Origin: an uncultured Polycyclovorans sp.
GTDB taxonomy: Bacteria > Pseudomonadota > Gammaproteobacteria > Nevskiales > Nevskiaceae
Direction of reading: 5' to 3'
Assembly: GCA_936928855.1 (NCBI GenBank)
Contig: CAKZHZ010000055.1
Location: 1-51,156 of the forward strand
DNA length: 51,156 bases
Shown: one piece after another, positions 43,712 through 51,156 of the stretch
How the letters are laid out: each line of letters opens with the position of its first letter
How positions within the stretch are numbered: the first letter of the stretch is position 1
Translations under genes and position numbers: made by a program
The notes under the pieces: model-generated
What the model was told of the DNA's origin: nothing
What the model saw: the letters and a program-made list of their open reading frames with translations, nothing else
The model's database searches: none

Positions 43712-44589
43712 CGTTTCTTGTCCTCCTGGAGTTTGCGGATCATGCCTTCCTGGGCAACGCTGGCCAGCAAGCGCCCGTCGCGACTGAAGATCTGCCCGCG
43801 GGTCATGCCGCGGTTGCCCTGGCTGGTGGGTGAGTCCATCACGTAGAGCAGCCAGTCGTCGACGCGGCCGTCACGGTGGAACCATACAGCGTGATCGAGG
43901 CTGGCGGCGACGATGTCCGGCGAGTACCAGCTGCGACCGTGAGGCCGCAATGCGGTGCCCACGAGATTGAAATCGCTCGCATAGGCCAGCAGGCTGCGGT
44001 GCAGATTCGGGTCGTCGGGGACGGGGTCGGTGACGCGGAACCAGATCGCCTGTCGCGGTGCCTGGGCGTCCGGTCGCAGCGGGTTCCAGGCATAGACCGG
44101 CTTGAAATCCACCGCGATCGGGCGGCTCAGTGCCTGCACCACCTGAGGATGCACATCGGGCGCACTCGCGAACCATTCGTCGCGCAGCTCGGTTACCAGC
44201 TTGAGTTGTTCCGGCGGCGGGACCTCCGGCATCTCGGTGGTGTGTTCCATGCCCTCATCCGGAACCTGGAAGGAGGCGATCATCGACAGGATGGGGCGGC
44301 CATGCTGGATGGCCTGGATGCGCCGGGCAGAGAAACTGCGACCGTCCCGGATGCGGTCCACCTCGTAGACGATGGGGGCCTCCATGTCGCCGGGCAGCAG
44401 AAAGTAGGCGTGCAGCGAGTGGGGGGCGCGGCCTTCGACGGTCCGGCTCGCCGCCACCAGCGCCTGGCCCACCACTTGCCCCCCGAACACGCTGCGGCCG
44501 CCGAGGTCGCGCGAGAAGCCGCGAAACAGGTTGACCTCCAGGGTTTCGAGGTCGAGTTGGTCGAGCAGGTCTTGCAGGCAGGGATTCAT
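43708..44589 (-). CDS. tesB: Acyl-CoA thioesterase II
   Basis: A 293-residue double-hotdog thioesterase. RDLGGRSVFGGQVVGQAL, SLHAYFLLPGDM and RDGRSFSARRIQAIQ in the first hotdog, and SWYSPDIVAASLDHAVWFHRD in the second (SLDHAVWFH), are TesB signatures. It hydrolyses medium- to long-chain acyl-CoA. ATG 44589 gives the normal N-terminus; the longer frame adds a Arg-rich stretch without support. Divergent from the YkgJ-like gene. Confidence 0.94.
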   Translation of the reverse strand: MNPCLQDLLDQLDLETLEVNLFRGFSRDLGGRSVFGGQVVGQALVAASRTVEGRAPHSLHAYFLLPGDMEAPIVYEVDRIRDGRSFSARRIQAIQHGRPILSMIASFQVPDEGMEHTTEMPEVPPPEQLKLVTELRDEWFASAPDVHPQVVQALSRPIAVDFKPVYAWNPLRPDAQAPRQAIWFRVTDPVPDDPNLHRSLLAYASDFNLVGTALRPHGRSWYSPDIVAASLDHAVWFHRDGRVDDWLLYVMDSPTSQGNRGMTRGQIFSRDGRLLASVAQEGMIRKLQEDKKR

Positions 44590-44632
44590 GATGGGGCCCA
44601 ATCGGGAGCGCGCATTTGGTCTAATGCGCGCC

Positions 44633-44965
44633 ATGGAACAGTTGGTTCAGACGGCGATTATCAATGGCGATCCCCTGCGGAGCCAGACCGGGGCGCCGGT
44701 CATGGGCTGTCGCAGGGGCTGTGGCGCCTGCTGTATCGCGCCTTCCATCTCGTCGCCGCTGCCGGGTCTGCCGGCCGGCAAGCCGGCAGGCGTGCCCTGC
44801 CCCCACCTCACGGCGACGCTGGACTGTGCCTTGTTCGACGATCCGCGGCGACCAGCGGTGTGCCGCAGTCTGCGCCCTGCGCCCGACATGTGTGGCCCGC
44901 ATCGCGATGCGGCGCTGCAATATCTCACCACGCTGGAACAGCTCACTGCAGGAGCCCCGACATGA
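44633..44965 (+). CDS. YkgJ-family cysteine-cluster protein
   Basis: A 110-residue protein with a Cys-rich core MGCRRGCGACCIAPSIS followed by PCPHLTATLDCALFDDPRRP, then VCRSLRPAPDMCG. This is the CxxxCxxCC pattern of the YkgJ/UPF0153 family, thought to bind zinc or an Fe-S cluster. Function unknown. Two starts are possible: ATG 44624 (MRAMEQ) or ATG 44633; a GGGAG lies further upstream. The stop overlaps the aldehyde dehydrogenase start (ATGA). Confidence 0.82.
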   Translation: MEQLVQTAIINGDPLRSQTGAPVMGCRRGCGACCIAPSISSPLPGLPAGKPAGVPCPHLTATLDCALFDDPRRPAVCRSLRPAPDMCGPHRDAALQYLTTLEQLTAGAPT

Positions 44966-46323
44966 TCACCACCGTCAATCCCAGTTCCGGTGCGCCGCTG
45001 GAGACCTATGCTGAACTCGATGCCGCCGCGCTGGATGCCCGGCTCGCTGCCGCGGTGGCGGCGCAGGCACGTTGGTCCCGGCGCACCTTTGCCGAACGCG
45101 CCAAGGTGCTCATGGCGGTGGCGCAGCGCCTGCAATCGGCGGCGCCGGCGCTCGCGCGCAGCATGGCCCTGGAAATGGGCAAGCCGTTGGCGCAGGGTGA
45201 GGCCGAGGTCACCAAGTCGGCATGGGTGTGCCGCCACTATGCCGAGCACGCAGAGGCCTGGCTGGCCGACGAGCCGGTCACCGTGGATACCGGTTCGGCT
45301 GCCGTGGTGCACGCGCCGCTGGGGGTGATCCTGGGCATCATGCCGTGGAACTACCCCCTGTGGCAGGTGCTGCGCTTCGTTGCGCCCACGGTGATGGCCG
45401 GCAACGTCGTCGTGCTCAAGCATGCGCCCAACGTGACCGGTACGGCGCTGCAGCTGGCGGCATTGTTGGACGAGGCCGGACTGGGCGAGGGGGTGTATAC
45501 GCCGCTGGTGATCGACCTCGACGCGACTGCGCAGGTGATCGCCGATCCTCGGGTGCAGGCCGTGTCGCTGACGGGCAGCGTCCGCGCAGGTCGCGCAGTG
45601 GCGGCGACTGCAGGTCAATCATTGAAGAAATGTGTGCTGGAGCTTGGGGGGAGTGACGCCTACGTGGTGTTGGACGACGCCGATGTCGAGGCGGCTGCCC
45701 GTGCCAGCGTCACCGCCCGGATGGTCAATGCCGGTCAGAGCTGTATCGCGGCCAAACGGTGGATCGTGACCTCGGCGGTGCGCCCGGCTTTCGAGGCAGC
45801 GGTCACCAATCTTCTGCGGCGGGAGGTGGTCGGCGACCCCTTGCTCGATGGCACCACACAGGGGCCGATGGCGCGTATGGACCTGCGTGACGAACTGGAT
45901 CGGCAGGTCAGAGCCTGCCGTGATGCCGGTGCCCGGGTGGTGATGGGGGGCGAATGTCCCGAGGGACCCGGCAGTTTCTATCCGGTCACGCTACTCACGG
46001 ACGTGGGGCCGGGCGCGCCGGCCTGGGATCAGGAGCTGTTCGGGCCTGTGGCCACCTTGATCGAGGTGGCGGATGCCGCCGCTGCGCTGGAGGTTGCCAA
46101 TGGCACGCCATTCGGCCTTGGGGGCGCGGTGTTCTCGGCGGATGTTGCCCGGGCGGAGCAGTTTGCGCGTGCCATGCGCAGCGGTGCAGTAGGGGTCAAC
46201 CGGCCGGTGGTGTCCGATCCCCGTCTGCCGTTTGGCGGCGTTGGGCACAGTGGTTACGGACGCGAACTCGGACGGCACGGTCTGATGGAGTTCGTCAACG
46301 TGCGCGCTGTGATGCGCGCCTGA
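44962..46323 (+). CDS. NAD(P)-dependent aldehyde dehydrogenase, succinate-semialdehyde type
   Basis: A 453-residue aldehyde dehydrogenase. ILGIMPWNYPLWQVLRF (cofactor site), LELGGSDAYVVL with the catalytic Glu, and NAGQSCIAAKR with the catalytic Cys are intact; PFGGVGHSGYGRELG closes the family pattern. Length and start (MITTVNPSSGAPL) match the YneI/Sad succinate-semialdehyde dehydrogenase branch. A GGAG precedes the ATG and overlaps the YkgJ gene. The paired YkgJ-dehydrogenase arrangement has no obvious metabolic explanation. Confidence 0.88.
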   Translation: MITTVNPSSGAPLETYAELDAAALDARLAAAVAAQARWSRRTFAERAKVLMAVAQRLQSAAPALARSMALEMGKPLAQGEAEVTKSAWVCRHYAEHAEAWLADEPVTVDTGSAAVVHAPLGVILGIMPWNYPLWQVLRFVAPTVMAGNVVVLKHAPNVTGTALQLAALLDEAGLGEGVYTPLVIDLDATAQVIADPRVQAVSLTGSVRAGRAVAATAGQSLKKCVLELGGSDAYVVLDDADVEAAARASVTARMVNAGQSCIAAKRWIVTSAVRPAFEAAVTNLLRREVVGDPLLDGTTQGPMARMDLRDELDRQVRACRDAGARVVMGGECPEGPGSFYPVTLLTDVGPGAPAWDQELFGPVATLIEVADAAAALEVANGTPFGLGGAVFSADVARAEQFARAMRSGAVGVNRPVVSDPRLPFGGVGHSGYGRELGRHGLMEFVNVRAVMRA

Positions 46324-46327
46324 GGGG

Positions 46328-47257
46328 TTACAGCCGGCCCTTGAAGCTGTCGAGGCGCTGGGAGGACAGGCGCTGATCGCCCCGCCAGTGGCGTACCTGC
46401 CACTGCACCCGCAGTCCGACTTCGGGACGGGTATCGCTGCTCAGCGTGATTTCCAGACGGTCGCCGTGGGTGAGCAACACCGGGCGCAGCAGGGGTAGGT
46501 AGATCTGCTCCCAGTGGGTGGCGGGTGCGTCGGGTGCGGTGCTGATCTCGATGCCCGGCCAGAGCTCGCAGACCCACCAGAGTGCAAGGCCATGAACGAC
46601 CCCGCAGGTGCCATCGAAATGGACGGTGCCGCTGCGTTGGCTGGGTGGGGGTGTGGCGTCGGGGCGGAAGTCCAGGGTTTCCCAGCATTGGCCGGCAGCA
46701 CCCAATTGCTGCGGGTGCAGACTGCGTACGTAGAGGTTGTTGAGGCAAATTTCGCGCGCGCGCGAGAGGTCGAGCGAGTAGCCCACGTCACCCCAGATGT
46801 CGATGCCCTGCTGGAGGGTGGGGTCGCTGACCGGAGCGACGTACTGCTGCAGTCCGATGGGCATGAGGCGGCCACCGGGCTTGAGATAGCGGCGCGCATC
46901 CACCAGGGTTTCGAGCAGACCTTCCTCCAGGGCGTAGTTGCCCAGGGTCTCGGACACCACCAGGTCTACCCGCGGCGGGTTGTCGATCTCCCCCGAATGG
47001 CCTTCGATGAACTTGAGACCGTCGATGCCGTTTGCCTGTGCCAACTGCCGGGCCAAGGTCAGAGCATCGCTGTATTCCACCAGCCAGCATTCGCGGGCGC
47101 CGAGCTGTCGTGCCAGGAAGGACAGAAAGCCGGTGCCGGCGCCGAGATCGGCCACTGTGGTCTGCCCGGGCGTGATGGCGGCCTTGAGGGCGGCATGAAA
47201 GGCCCGGTTCCGTCCCTGGTCGCCCAACAGTTTGCGGTGCAGTTCGATTTCGCTCAT
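46328..47257 (-). CDS. PRMT-like class I SAM-dependent methyltransferase
   Basis: A 309-residue methyltransferase. VADLGAGTGFLSFLARQLGA is the SAM-binding motif I, VEYSDAL the ribose-binding acid, and SETLGNYALEEGLLETLVDA resembles the double-E loop of protein arginine methyltransferases. The C-terminal half is beta-rich, as in the PRMT barrel. ATG 47257 is the start supported by the conserved N-terminus. Protein arginine methylation is uncommon in bacteria; a small-molecule substrate is also possible. Convergent with the aldehyde dehydrogenase, divergent from the MOSC gene. Confidence 0.72.
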   Translation of the reverse strand: MSEIELHRKLLGDQGRNRAFHAALKAAITPGQTTVADLGAGTGFLSFLARQLGARECWLVEYSDALTLARQLAQANGIDGLKFIEGHSGEIDNPPRVDLVVSETLGNYALEEGLLETLVDARRYLKPGGRLMPIGLQQYVAPVSDPTLQQGIDIWGDVGYSLDLSRAREICLNNLYVRSLHPQQLGAAGQCWETLDFRPDATPPPSQRSGTVHFDGTCGVVHGLALWWVCELWPGIEISTAPDAPATHWEQIYLPLLRPVLLTHGDRLEITLSSDTRPEVGLRVQWQVRHWRGDQRLSSQRLDSFKGRL

Positions 47258-47294
47258 GCAGGCGATTGTCCGCGATTCGCGAGAAAATGGGGCC

Positions 47295-47954
47295 ATGCAG
47301 ACACACGTGCCCACGATATTCATCGGCGCCATCCGGTCAATGCCGGATGATGGGCGCCCGACCGGTATCTTCAAGGAACCCGTGCGCGGGCCGGTCTGGC
47401 TGGACACGGACGGGTTTGCGGGGGATCACCAGGCCGACCGGCGCGTGCATGGAGGGCCTGAGAAGGCAGTCCACCTGTTTCCCGTCGAGCATTACCGTCG
47501 GCTGCGCGCGCGGTTTCCGTCGGCTGCGGGTGGCTTGGTGGCGGGTGCCATGGGTGAAAATCTCACCAGTCAGGGCCTCGATGAAGGTGCCGTTGGTATC
47601 GGGGATGTGTTCGCTTTGGGGAGTGCCGAGCTGCAGGTGTCGCAGCCGCGCAGTCCGTGCTGGAAGATCGATGTACGTCACGGCGTGGAGGGGATGGCGG
47701 CGTTCATTGAGGCCGAAGGCATGGCGGGATGGTATTTCCGCGTTCTCCGCCCCGGCCGGGTGCAGCCTGGCGACACGCTGGTCCGTATTGCCCGCAATCC
47801 AGACCCGGTGAGCCTGAAGTGCTTCTGGGAGGTGCGGAAAGCCACGCGCCCCTCGTTGGCACTGTTGCGCAGAGTGGCAGACACCCCCGGCCTCACGCCT
47901 GACTGGCAGCGGCGCCTCCTTCAGCGTGCTCAGTGGCTGCAGGACAACACATGA
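47295..47954 (+). CDS. MOSC-domain protein (YiiM-like)
   Basis: A 219-residue MOSC protein. GFAGDHQADRRVHGGPEKAVHLFPVEHY and GENLTSQGLDEGAVGIGD are the fold's signatures; SQPRSPCWKID carries the conserved Cys that ligates molybdenum cofactor. The C-terminal 3-alpha region matches YiiM, which reduces 6-N-hydroxylaminopurine. ATG 47295 fits the family N-terminus. Overlaps hrpB by four bases (ATGA). Confidence 0.9.
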   Translation: MQTHVPTIFIGAIRSMPDDGRPTGIFKEPVRGPVWLDTDGFAGDHQADRRVHGGPEKAVHLFPVEHYRRLRARFPSAAGGLVAGAMGENLTSQGLDEGAVGIGDVFALGSAELQVSQPRSPCWKIDVRHGVEGMAAFIEAEGMAGWYFRVLRPGRVQPGDTLVRIARNPDPVSLKCFWEVRKATRPSLALLRRVADTPGLTPDWQRRLLQRAQWLQDNT

Positions 47955-50413
47955 ACGCTCCCCGCAGGCTGCCCAATCTGCCCGTCGTCGAGGCCCTTCC
48001 CGCGTTGCGTGAGGCCCTGAAACATCAGGGGCGCGCTGTACTGACCGCGCCACCGGGTTCGGGTAAGACCACCGTGGTGCCGCTGGCGCTGCTCGACGAG
48101 CCCTGGCTGGCGGGGCGTCGGATCGTGGTGCTCGAGCCCCGCCGCGTGGCGGCCCGTGCCGCCGCTGCGCGGATGGCGGAGCTCTGCGGTGAGCCGGTGG
48201 GTGAAACCGTCGGGTACCAGATCCGGTTCGACCGCAAGCTGGGGCGCCACACGCGTGTCGAGGTGCTGACAGAAGGTCTGCTGACGCGAAGGCTGCAGGT
48301 GGATCCGGATCTGCCCGGTGTCGGACTGGTGATCTTCGACGAGTTTCACGAGCGCAGTCTGGAGGCTGACCTGGCACTGGCACTGACGCTGGATGCGCGT
48401 GCCACCCTCAACCCCGAGCTCCGCGTGCTGGTGATGTCGGCCACCCTGGACGCGGACCGCGTTGCCCAGTTATTGGCGGCGGCACCGGTGGTTCACAGCG
48501 ACGGCCGCCTGTTTCCGGTCGAAGTCAGCTACCACCCCAGTGCGGCGTCCGTGCCGGAGGCGGTGGCCGCCGGTGTCGAGACCGCGTTGGCGACGGCTGA
48601 CGGCGACGTGCTGGCGTTCCTGCCTGGGGCGCGCGACATCATTGCCGCTCAGGCTGCCGTGGTGGCGCGCCGCCCCGGTGCTGCGGTGTTTCCGCTGTAT
48701 GGCGCCTTGCCGGCAGCGGATCAGGATGCCGCCCTGCGGCCGCTCCAGGATGGGCGCCGCAAGGTGATTCTGGCGACCAACCTGGCGCAGACCAGTCTTA
48801 CGGTGGAAGGGGTGACCCAGGTGGTCGACAGCGGTTGGGCACGGGCGGCTCGTTTTGATCTCGGCAGTGGTGCGGATCGCCTGGAGACGGAGCGGATTTC
48901 GCGTGCCTCCGCCGACCAGCGCGCCGGTCGCGCAGGGCGGCTCGGACCGGGACGCGCCCTCCGTTTGTGGAGTGCCGAGCGACAGGGGTTGCTGGCGCTA
49001 CACGACACGCCCGAGATCATGGGTGTTGACCTTACCCGGTTCGCGCTGGAACTCGCCGCCTGGGGGCTGTCGCCGGCGGACGCGTTGTTGCTCGACCCGC
49101 CCCCACAGTCTGCATGGGAGTATGCGCAGGACCTCCTTGGCGCGCTGGGCGCCGTCACCGGTGAGGGTCGGATCACCGACCACGGCCGCCGCCTGCTGTC
49201 CATGCCCACCGGGCCGCGCCAGGCGCATCTGCTGATGCGGGCCGAGGCTGCCGGCCTCGCGGCGCAGGCGGTGTGGCTGATTGCGGCACTGGAGGAGCGA
49301 CTGCCGACGCTCGACCTGACCGATGTGCTGTCGGCCTGGGTGGCAGGGCGTGGCGAACCCGCCGTGCGGCGGCGGGTTCGCGAGACGGCGCAGCAGCTGG
49401 GGCGGCGTCTTGGCCTGACGCCCGCGACCGATCTGGTGGCCCGCGACCTTGCGCGTCTGGTGGCCTGGGCCTATCCCGAGCGCGTTGCCCTGCGACGACC
49501 GCGAGGAGACGGGGTGTACCAGTGCGCCGATGGCCGTGAACTGCGGCTGCCGGCGCATGAGGCGCTGGCGCGGGCGCCGCTGATCGCTGCGGCGCACTGG
49601 GATGCCGGCCCGCCGAGGCGCCTGCGGGCAGGTCTGCCGCTAGAGGAGGCTGATCTGCGACAGGATCAGGCTGACCGGATCACCCGCCAGGACATCGGTG
49701 CCTGGGATGAGCGGGAGCAGGCGGTCATCGGGGAGCGTCAGGAGCGGTTTGGTGCGCTGGTCCTGAGTCGCAAGCCACGGCCCGCGGAGGATGCACTGCG
49801 TATCGCTGGGGTGTTGCACGGCATTCGCCGCCTTGGCCTCGCAGCGCTGCCCTGGCCGGAGGCGAGCCGGCAGTGGCGGCAGCGGGTGGGCAGCCTGCGG
49901 TTGTGGCAGCCTGAGGCGGTATGGCCTGCAGTCGATGATGAAGCGCTGTTGGCCACGCTGGAAACCTGGCTCGCGCCGTACCTGGAAGGCATTAGTCGGC
50001 GTGAACATTTTTCGCGCATCCCCCTCCAGTCGGCCCTCGATGGGCTGTTGGACTACCCTGCGCAGCGCGCGCTGGCACAGCTGGCCCCGACCCATCTGAC
50101 GGTGCCAAGCGGCCATCGCCACGCCGTGGCTTACGAAGTGGGGGCGCCTCCGGTGCTTGAGGTCAAGCTCCAGGAAATGTTCGGCTGTACCGACAACCCC
50201 TCCGTATGCGAGGGGCGGGTGGCGGTGCGGCTGCACCTGTTGTCACCCGCCAGGCGGCCGATCGCGGTGACGGCGGATCTTGCGGGATTCTGGCGGCAGG
50301 GCTACCTCGATGTGCGCAAAGATCTGCGCGGACGCTACCCTCGGCACCCCTGGCCGGAAGACCCGCTCTCGGCAGCGCCGACGGCGCGCGCGAAACCGCG
50401 CTCAGGTGGTTGA
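47951..50413 (+). CDS. hrpB: ATP-dependent helicase HrpB
   Basis: An 820-residue DEAH-type helicase. Walker A is TAPPGSGKTTVVPLALL (about residue 34), followed by LEPRRVAARAAA, the Walker B variant DEFHERSLEADLAL, SATLDADR and QRAGRAGRLGPGRALRLW. The C-terminal HrpB domain includes ISRREHFSRIPLQSALDGLL and AYEVGAPPVLEVKLQEMFG, distinguishing it from HrpA. HrpB proteins affect RNA metabolism, and in some species surface structures. Translationally coupled to the MOSC gene. Length is normal. Confidence 0.96.
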   Translation: MNAPRRLPNLPVVEALPALREALKHQGRAVLTAPPGSGKTTVVPLALLDEPWLAGRRIVVLEPRRVAARAAAARMAELCGEPVGETVGYQIRFDRKLGRHTRVEVLTEGLLTRRLQVDPDLPGVGLVIFDEFHERSLEADLALALTLDARATLNPELRVLVMSATLDADRVAQLLAAAPVVHSDGRLFPVEVSYHPSAASVPEAVAAGVETALATADGDVLAFLPGARDIIAAQAAVVARRPGAAVFPLYGALPAADQDAALRPLQDGRRKVILATNLAQTSLTVEGVTQVVDSGWARAARFDLGSGADRLETERISRASADQRAGRAGRLGPGRALRLWSAERQGLLALHDTPEIMGVDLTRFALELAAWGLSPADALLLDPPPQSAWEYAQDLLGALGAVTGEGRITDHGRRLLSMPTGPRQAHLLMRAEAAGLAAQAVWLIAALEERLPTLDLTDVLSAWVAGRGEPAVRRRVRETAQQLGRRLGLTPATDLVARDLARLVAWAYPERVALRRPRGDGVYQCADGRELRLPAHEALARAPLIAAAHWDAGPPRRLRAGLPLEEADLRQDQADRITRQDIGAWDEREQAVIGERQERFGALVLSRKPRPAEDALRIAGVLHGIRRLGLAALPWPEASRQWRQRVGSLRLWQPEAVWPAVDDEALLATLETWLAPYLEGISRREHFSRIPLQSALDGLLDYPAQRALAQLAPTHLTVPSGHRHAVAYEVGAPPVLEVKLQEMFGCTDNPSVCEGRVAVRLHLLSPARRPIAVTADLAGFWRQGYLDVRKDLRGRYPRHPWPEDPLSAAPTARAKPRSGG

Positions 50414-50474
50414 CGGGATGCGGGTGCGTCAGCACAATACGCGGCTCCTTCGCCTCCCCGGGGCGCGGACTGCT

Positions 50475-50560
<86 letters not shown>

Positions 50561-50605
50561 CTCTCCCCCGGCAAGCTGAGGACGCGGTACAGATTGCAGA
50601 GCGGG

Positions 50606-50632
50606 ATGGATAGCGCGGGAGTAGTTCAATGG
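50606..50632 (+). repeat. Partial upstream copy of the tRNA-Gly 5' region
   Basis: The 27 bases here recur exactly at 50735-50761, where they run into the real tRNA-Gly. The copy keeps nine upstream bases and the first 18 of the tRNA (from 50615), then diverges. Offset is 129 bases. It cannot fold as a tRNA. Confidence 0.85.
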
Positions 50633-50636
50633 GTGA

Positions 50637-50673
50637 GGCCTTTTGGCGCATCCAGTGAATGCGCCGGAAGGCC
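50637..50673. repeat. Strong hairpin between tRNA-Tyr and tRNA-Gly
   Basis: GGCCTT...GGCGCAT pairs with ATGCGCC...AAGGCC across a 7-base loop, with only a two-base mismatch inside the stem. It directly follows the partial tRNA-Gly copy. CGAGGCAGGAG then occurs twice (50679-50689, 50703-50713). Possibly a processing site or a mobile palindromic element remnant. Confidence 0.7.
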
Positions 50674-50743
50674 GAACGCGAGGCAGGAGCCGAGCTGGGA
50701 AACGAGGCAGGAGGCCTTGAAGTGCGGTGGCTTAATGGATAGC

Positions 50744-50817
50744 GCGGGAGTAGTTCAATGGTAGAACTTCAGCCTTCCAAGCTGATAGCGCGGGTTCGAT
50801 TCCCGTCTCCCGCTCCA
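50744..50817 (+). tRNA. tRNA-Gly (TCC anticodon)
   Basis: Acceptor GCGGGAG pairs with CTCCCGC before encoded TCCA. The anticodon arm CAGCCTTCCAAGCTG gives TCC. The T-arm contains GGTTCGATTCC. 74 bases including CCA. Part of a Tyr-Gly-Thr cluster. Confidence 0.96.
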
Positions 50818-50846
50818 GTTCTGCAGGTAAAGTAGGAAGTAGTAAA

Positions 50847-50922
50847 GCCCACATAGCTCCAGTGGTAGAGCGCACCCTTGGTAAGGGTGAGGTCATCAGT
50901 TCGAATCTGATTGTGGGCACCA
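50847..50922 (+). tRNA. tRNA-Thr (GGT anticodon)
   Basis: Acceptor GCCCACA pairs with TGTGGGC before encoded ACCA. The anticodon arm CACCCTTGGTAAGGGTG gives GGT. The T-arm reads ATCAGTTCGAATCTGAT. 76 bases including CCA. In E. coli the tyr-gly-thr tRNAs precede tufB; the window ends before such a gene could be seen. Confidence 0.97.
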
Positions 50923-51156
50923 TTTTCGCGGTAGGTAGTAGTGGTACGGCAATCAGATTGGAACTGATGACCTCTTGGGAGGATCAACATCTTGGATGTT
51001 TCGGCCGAAGGCCAAACATCGGTTCGAATCTGATTGTGGGCACCATTTTCGCAGTAAGGCGGTAGCGGTACGGCAATCAGATTGGAACTGATGACCTCTT
51101 TGGAGGATCAACATCTTGGATGTTTCGGCCGAAGGCCAAACATCGGTTCGAATCTG
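50899..51156 (+). repeat. tRNA-Thr-derived 123/124-bp tandem repeat, third unit cut by window end
   Basis: Units begin at 50899, 51022 and 51146 (123 and 124 bases apart). Each starts with the 3' end of tRNA-Thr (GTTCGAATCTG onward, through the CCA in the first two). Within a unit, 50951-50974 (and 51075-51098) is an inverted copy of tRNA-Thr 50889-50912 with one mismatch, and 50995-51020 is a hairpin (GATGTTT...GGCCGAAGGCC...AAACATC). No protein frame in this stretch is supported. Confidence 0.88.

Noticed and set aside
50862..51065. Small protein frames across the tRNA-Thr repeats
   Set aside because: They run through tRNA and repeat sequence; similar peptides arise merely because the DNA is repeated.
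50899..51156. CRISPR-like array
   Set aside because: The repeated unit is over 100 bases, has no short unique spacers, and is derived from the adjacent tRNA.

Overview
The window reads as chromosomal DNA of a high-GC (roughly two-thirds or more G+C) gammaproteobacterium. The strongest taxonomic evidence is gene order: trpGDC - crp/vfr - OsmC - speD - coq7, then holA-proA-nadD-rsfS-rlmH-maf-rng-yhdP-nitrilase-tldD, and a tyr-gly-thr tRNA cluster of the kind that precedes tuf. These are gammaproteobacterial arrangements, partly shared with Pseudomonas. The window does not fix genus; a Xanthomonadales/Nevskiales-type lineage is a guess from GC content.

Layout. (1) 1-540: an unusually GC-rich end piece, about 78% GC in the first 240 bases by my count. 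It holds a CobW-C-terminal-like frame and the tail of an unknown protein, and joins abruptly to a truncated mmsB, so it is either a rearrangement or an assembly join. (2) 530-5354, minus: a valine catabolic operon (mmsA, acyl-CoA dehydrogenase, enoyl-CoA hydratase, 3-hydroxyisobutyryl-CoA hydrolase, broken mmsB). Its leader contains a cobalamin riboswitch that reads toward mmsA (5526-5711, minus). (3) 5818-15106, plus: a Fur-box-preceded iron/siderophore uptake locus with three TonB-dependent receptors, a two-half split-barrel flavoprotein, a PepSY membrane protein and a 57-residue membrane protein. (4) 15103-18363: metE and divergent metR. (5) 18318-37044: a lipase-like hydrolase, tryptophan genes, crp, OsmC, polyamine and ubiquinone genes, and a long housekeeping run.

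(6) 37048-40932, minus: a curli-type amyloid operon (csgF, csgG, two curlin-repeat proteins, an unknown lipoprotein). I find no csgE, csgC or csgD in the window. It is divergent from a regulator (41038-42693) that combines a sensor-like region, a LuxR helix-turn-helix and an alpha/beta-hydrolase domain whose catalytic Ser and His are lost. (7) 42773-50413: lipase, tesB, YkgJ-like protein, aldehyde dehydrogenase, PRMT-like methyltransferase, MOSC protein, hrpB helicase. (8) 50475-51156: tRNA-Tyr, tRNA-Gly, tRNA-Thr. The last two are accompanied by partial tRNA copies; after tRNA-Thr there is a 123/124-bp tandem repeat that reiterates the tRNA 3' end and contains an inverted copy of its T-arm region.

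How the parts relate. Valine breakdown yields propionyl-CoA, whose usual route onward uses B12-dependent methylmalonyl-CoA mutase, so a B12 riboswitch in front of the valine operon is chemically sensible though not an arrangement I know. The receptors, flavoprotein and PepSY protein form one compact iron-acquisition transcription unit. The curli unit and its regulator look like a variant amyloid system with a non-CsgD, possibly ligand-sensing, controller.
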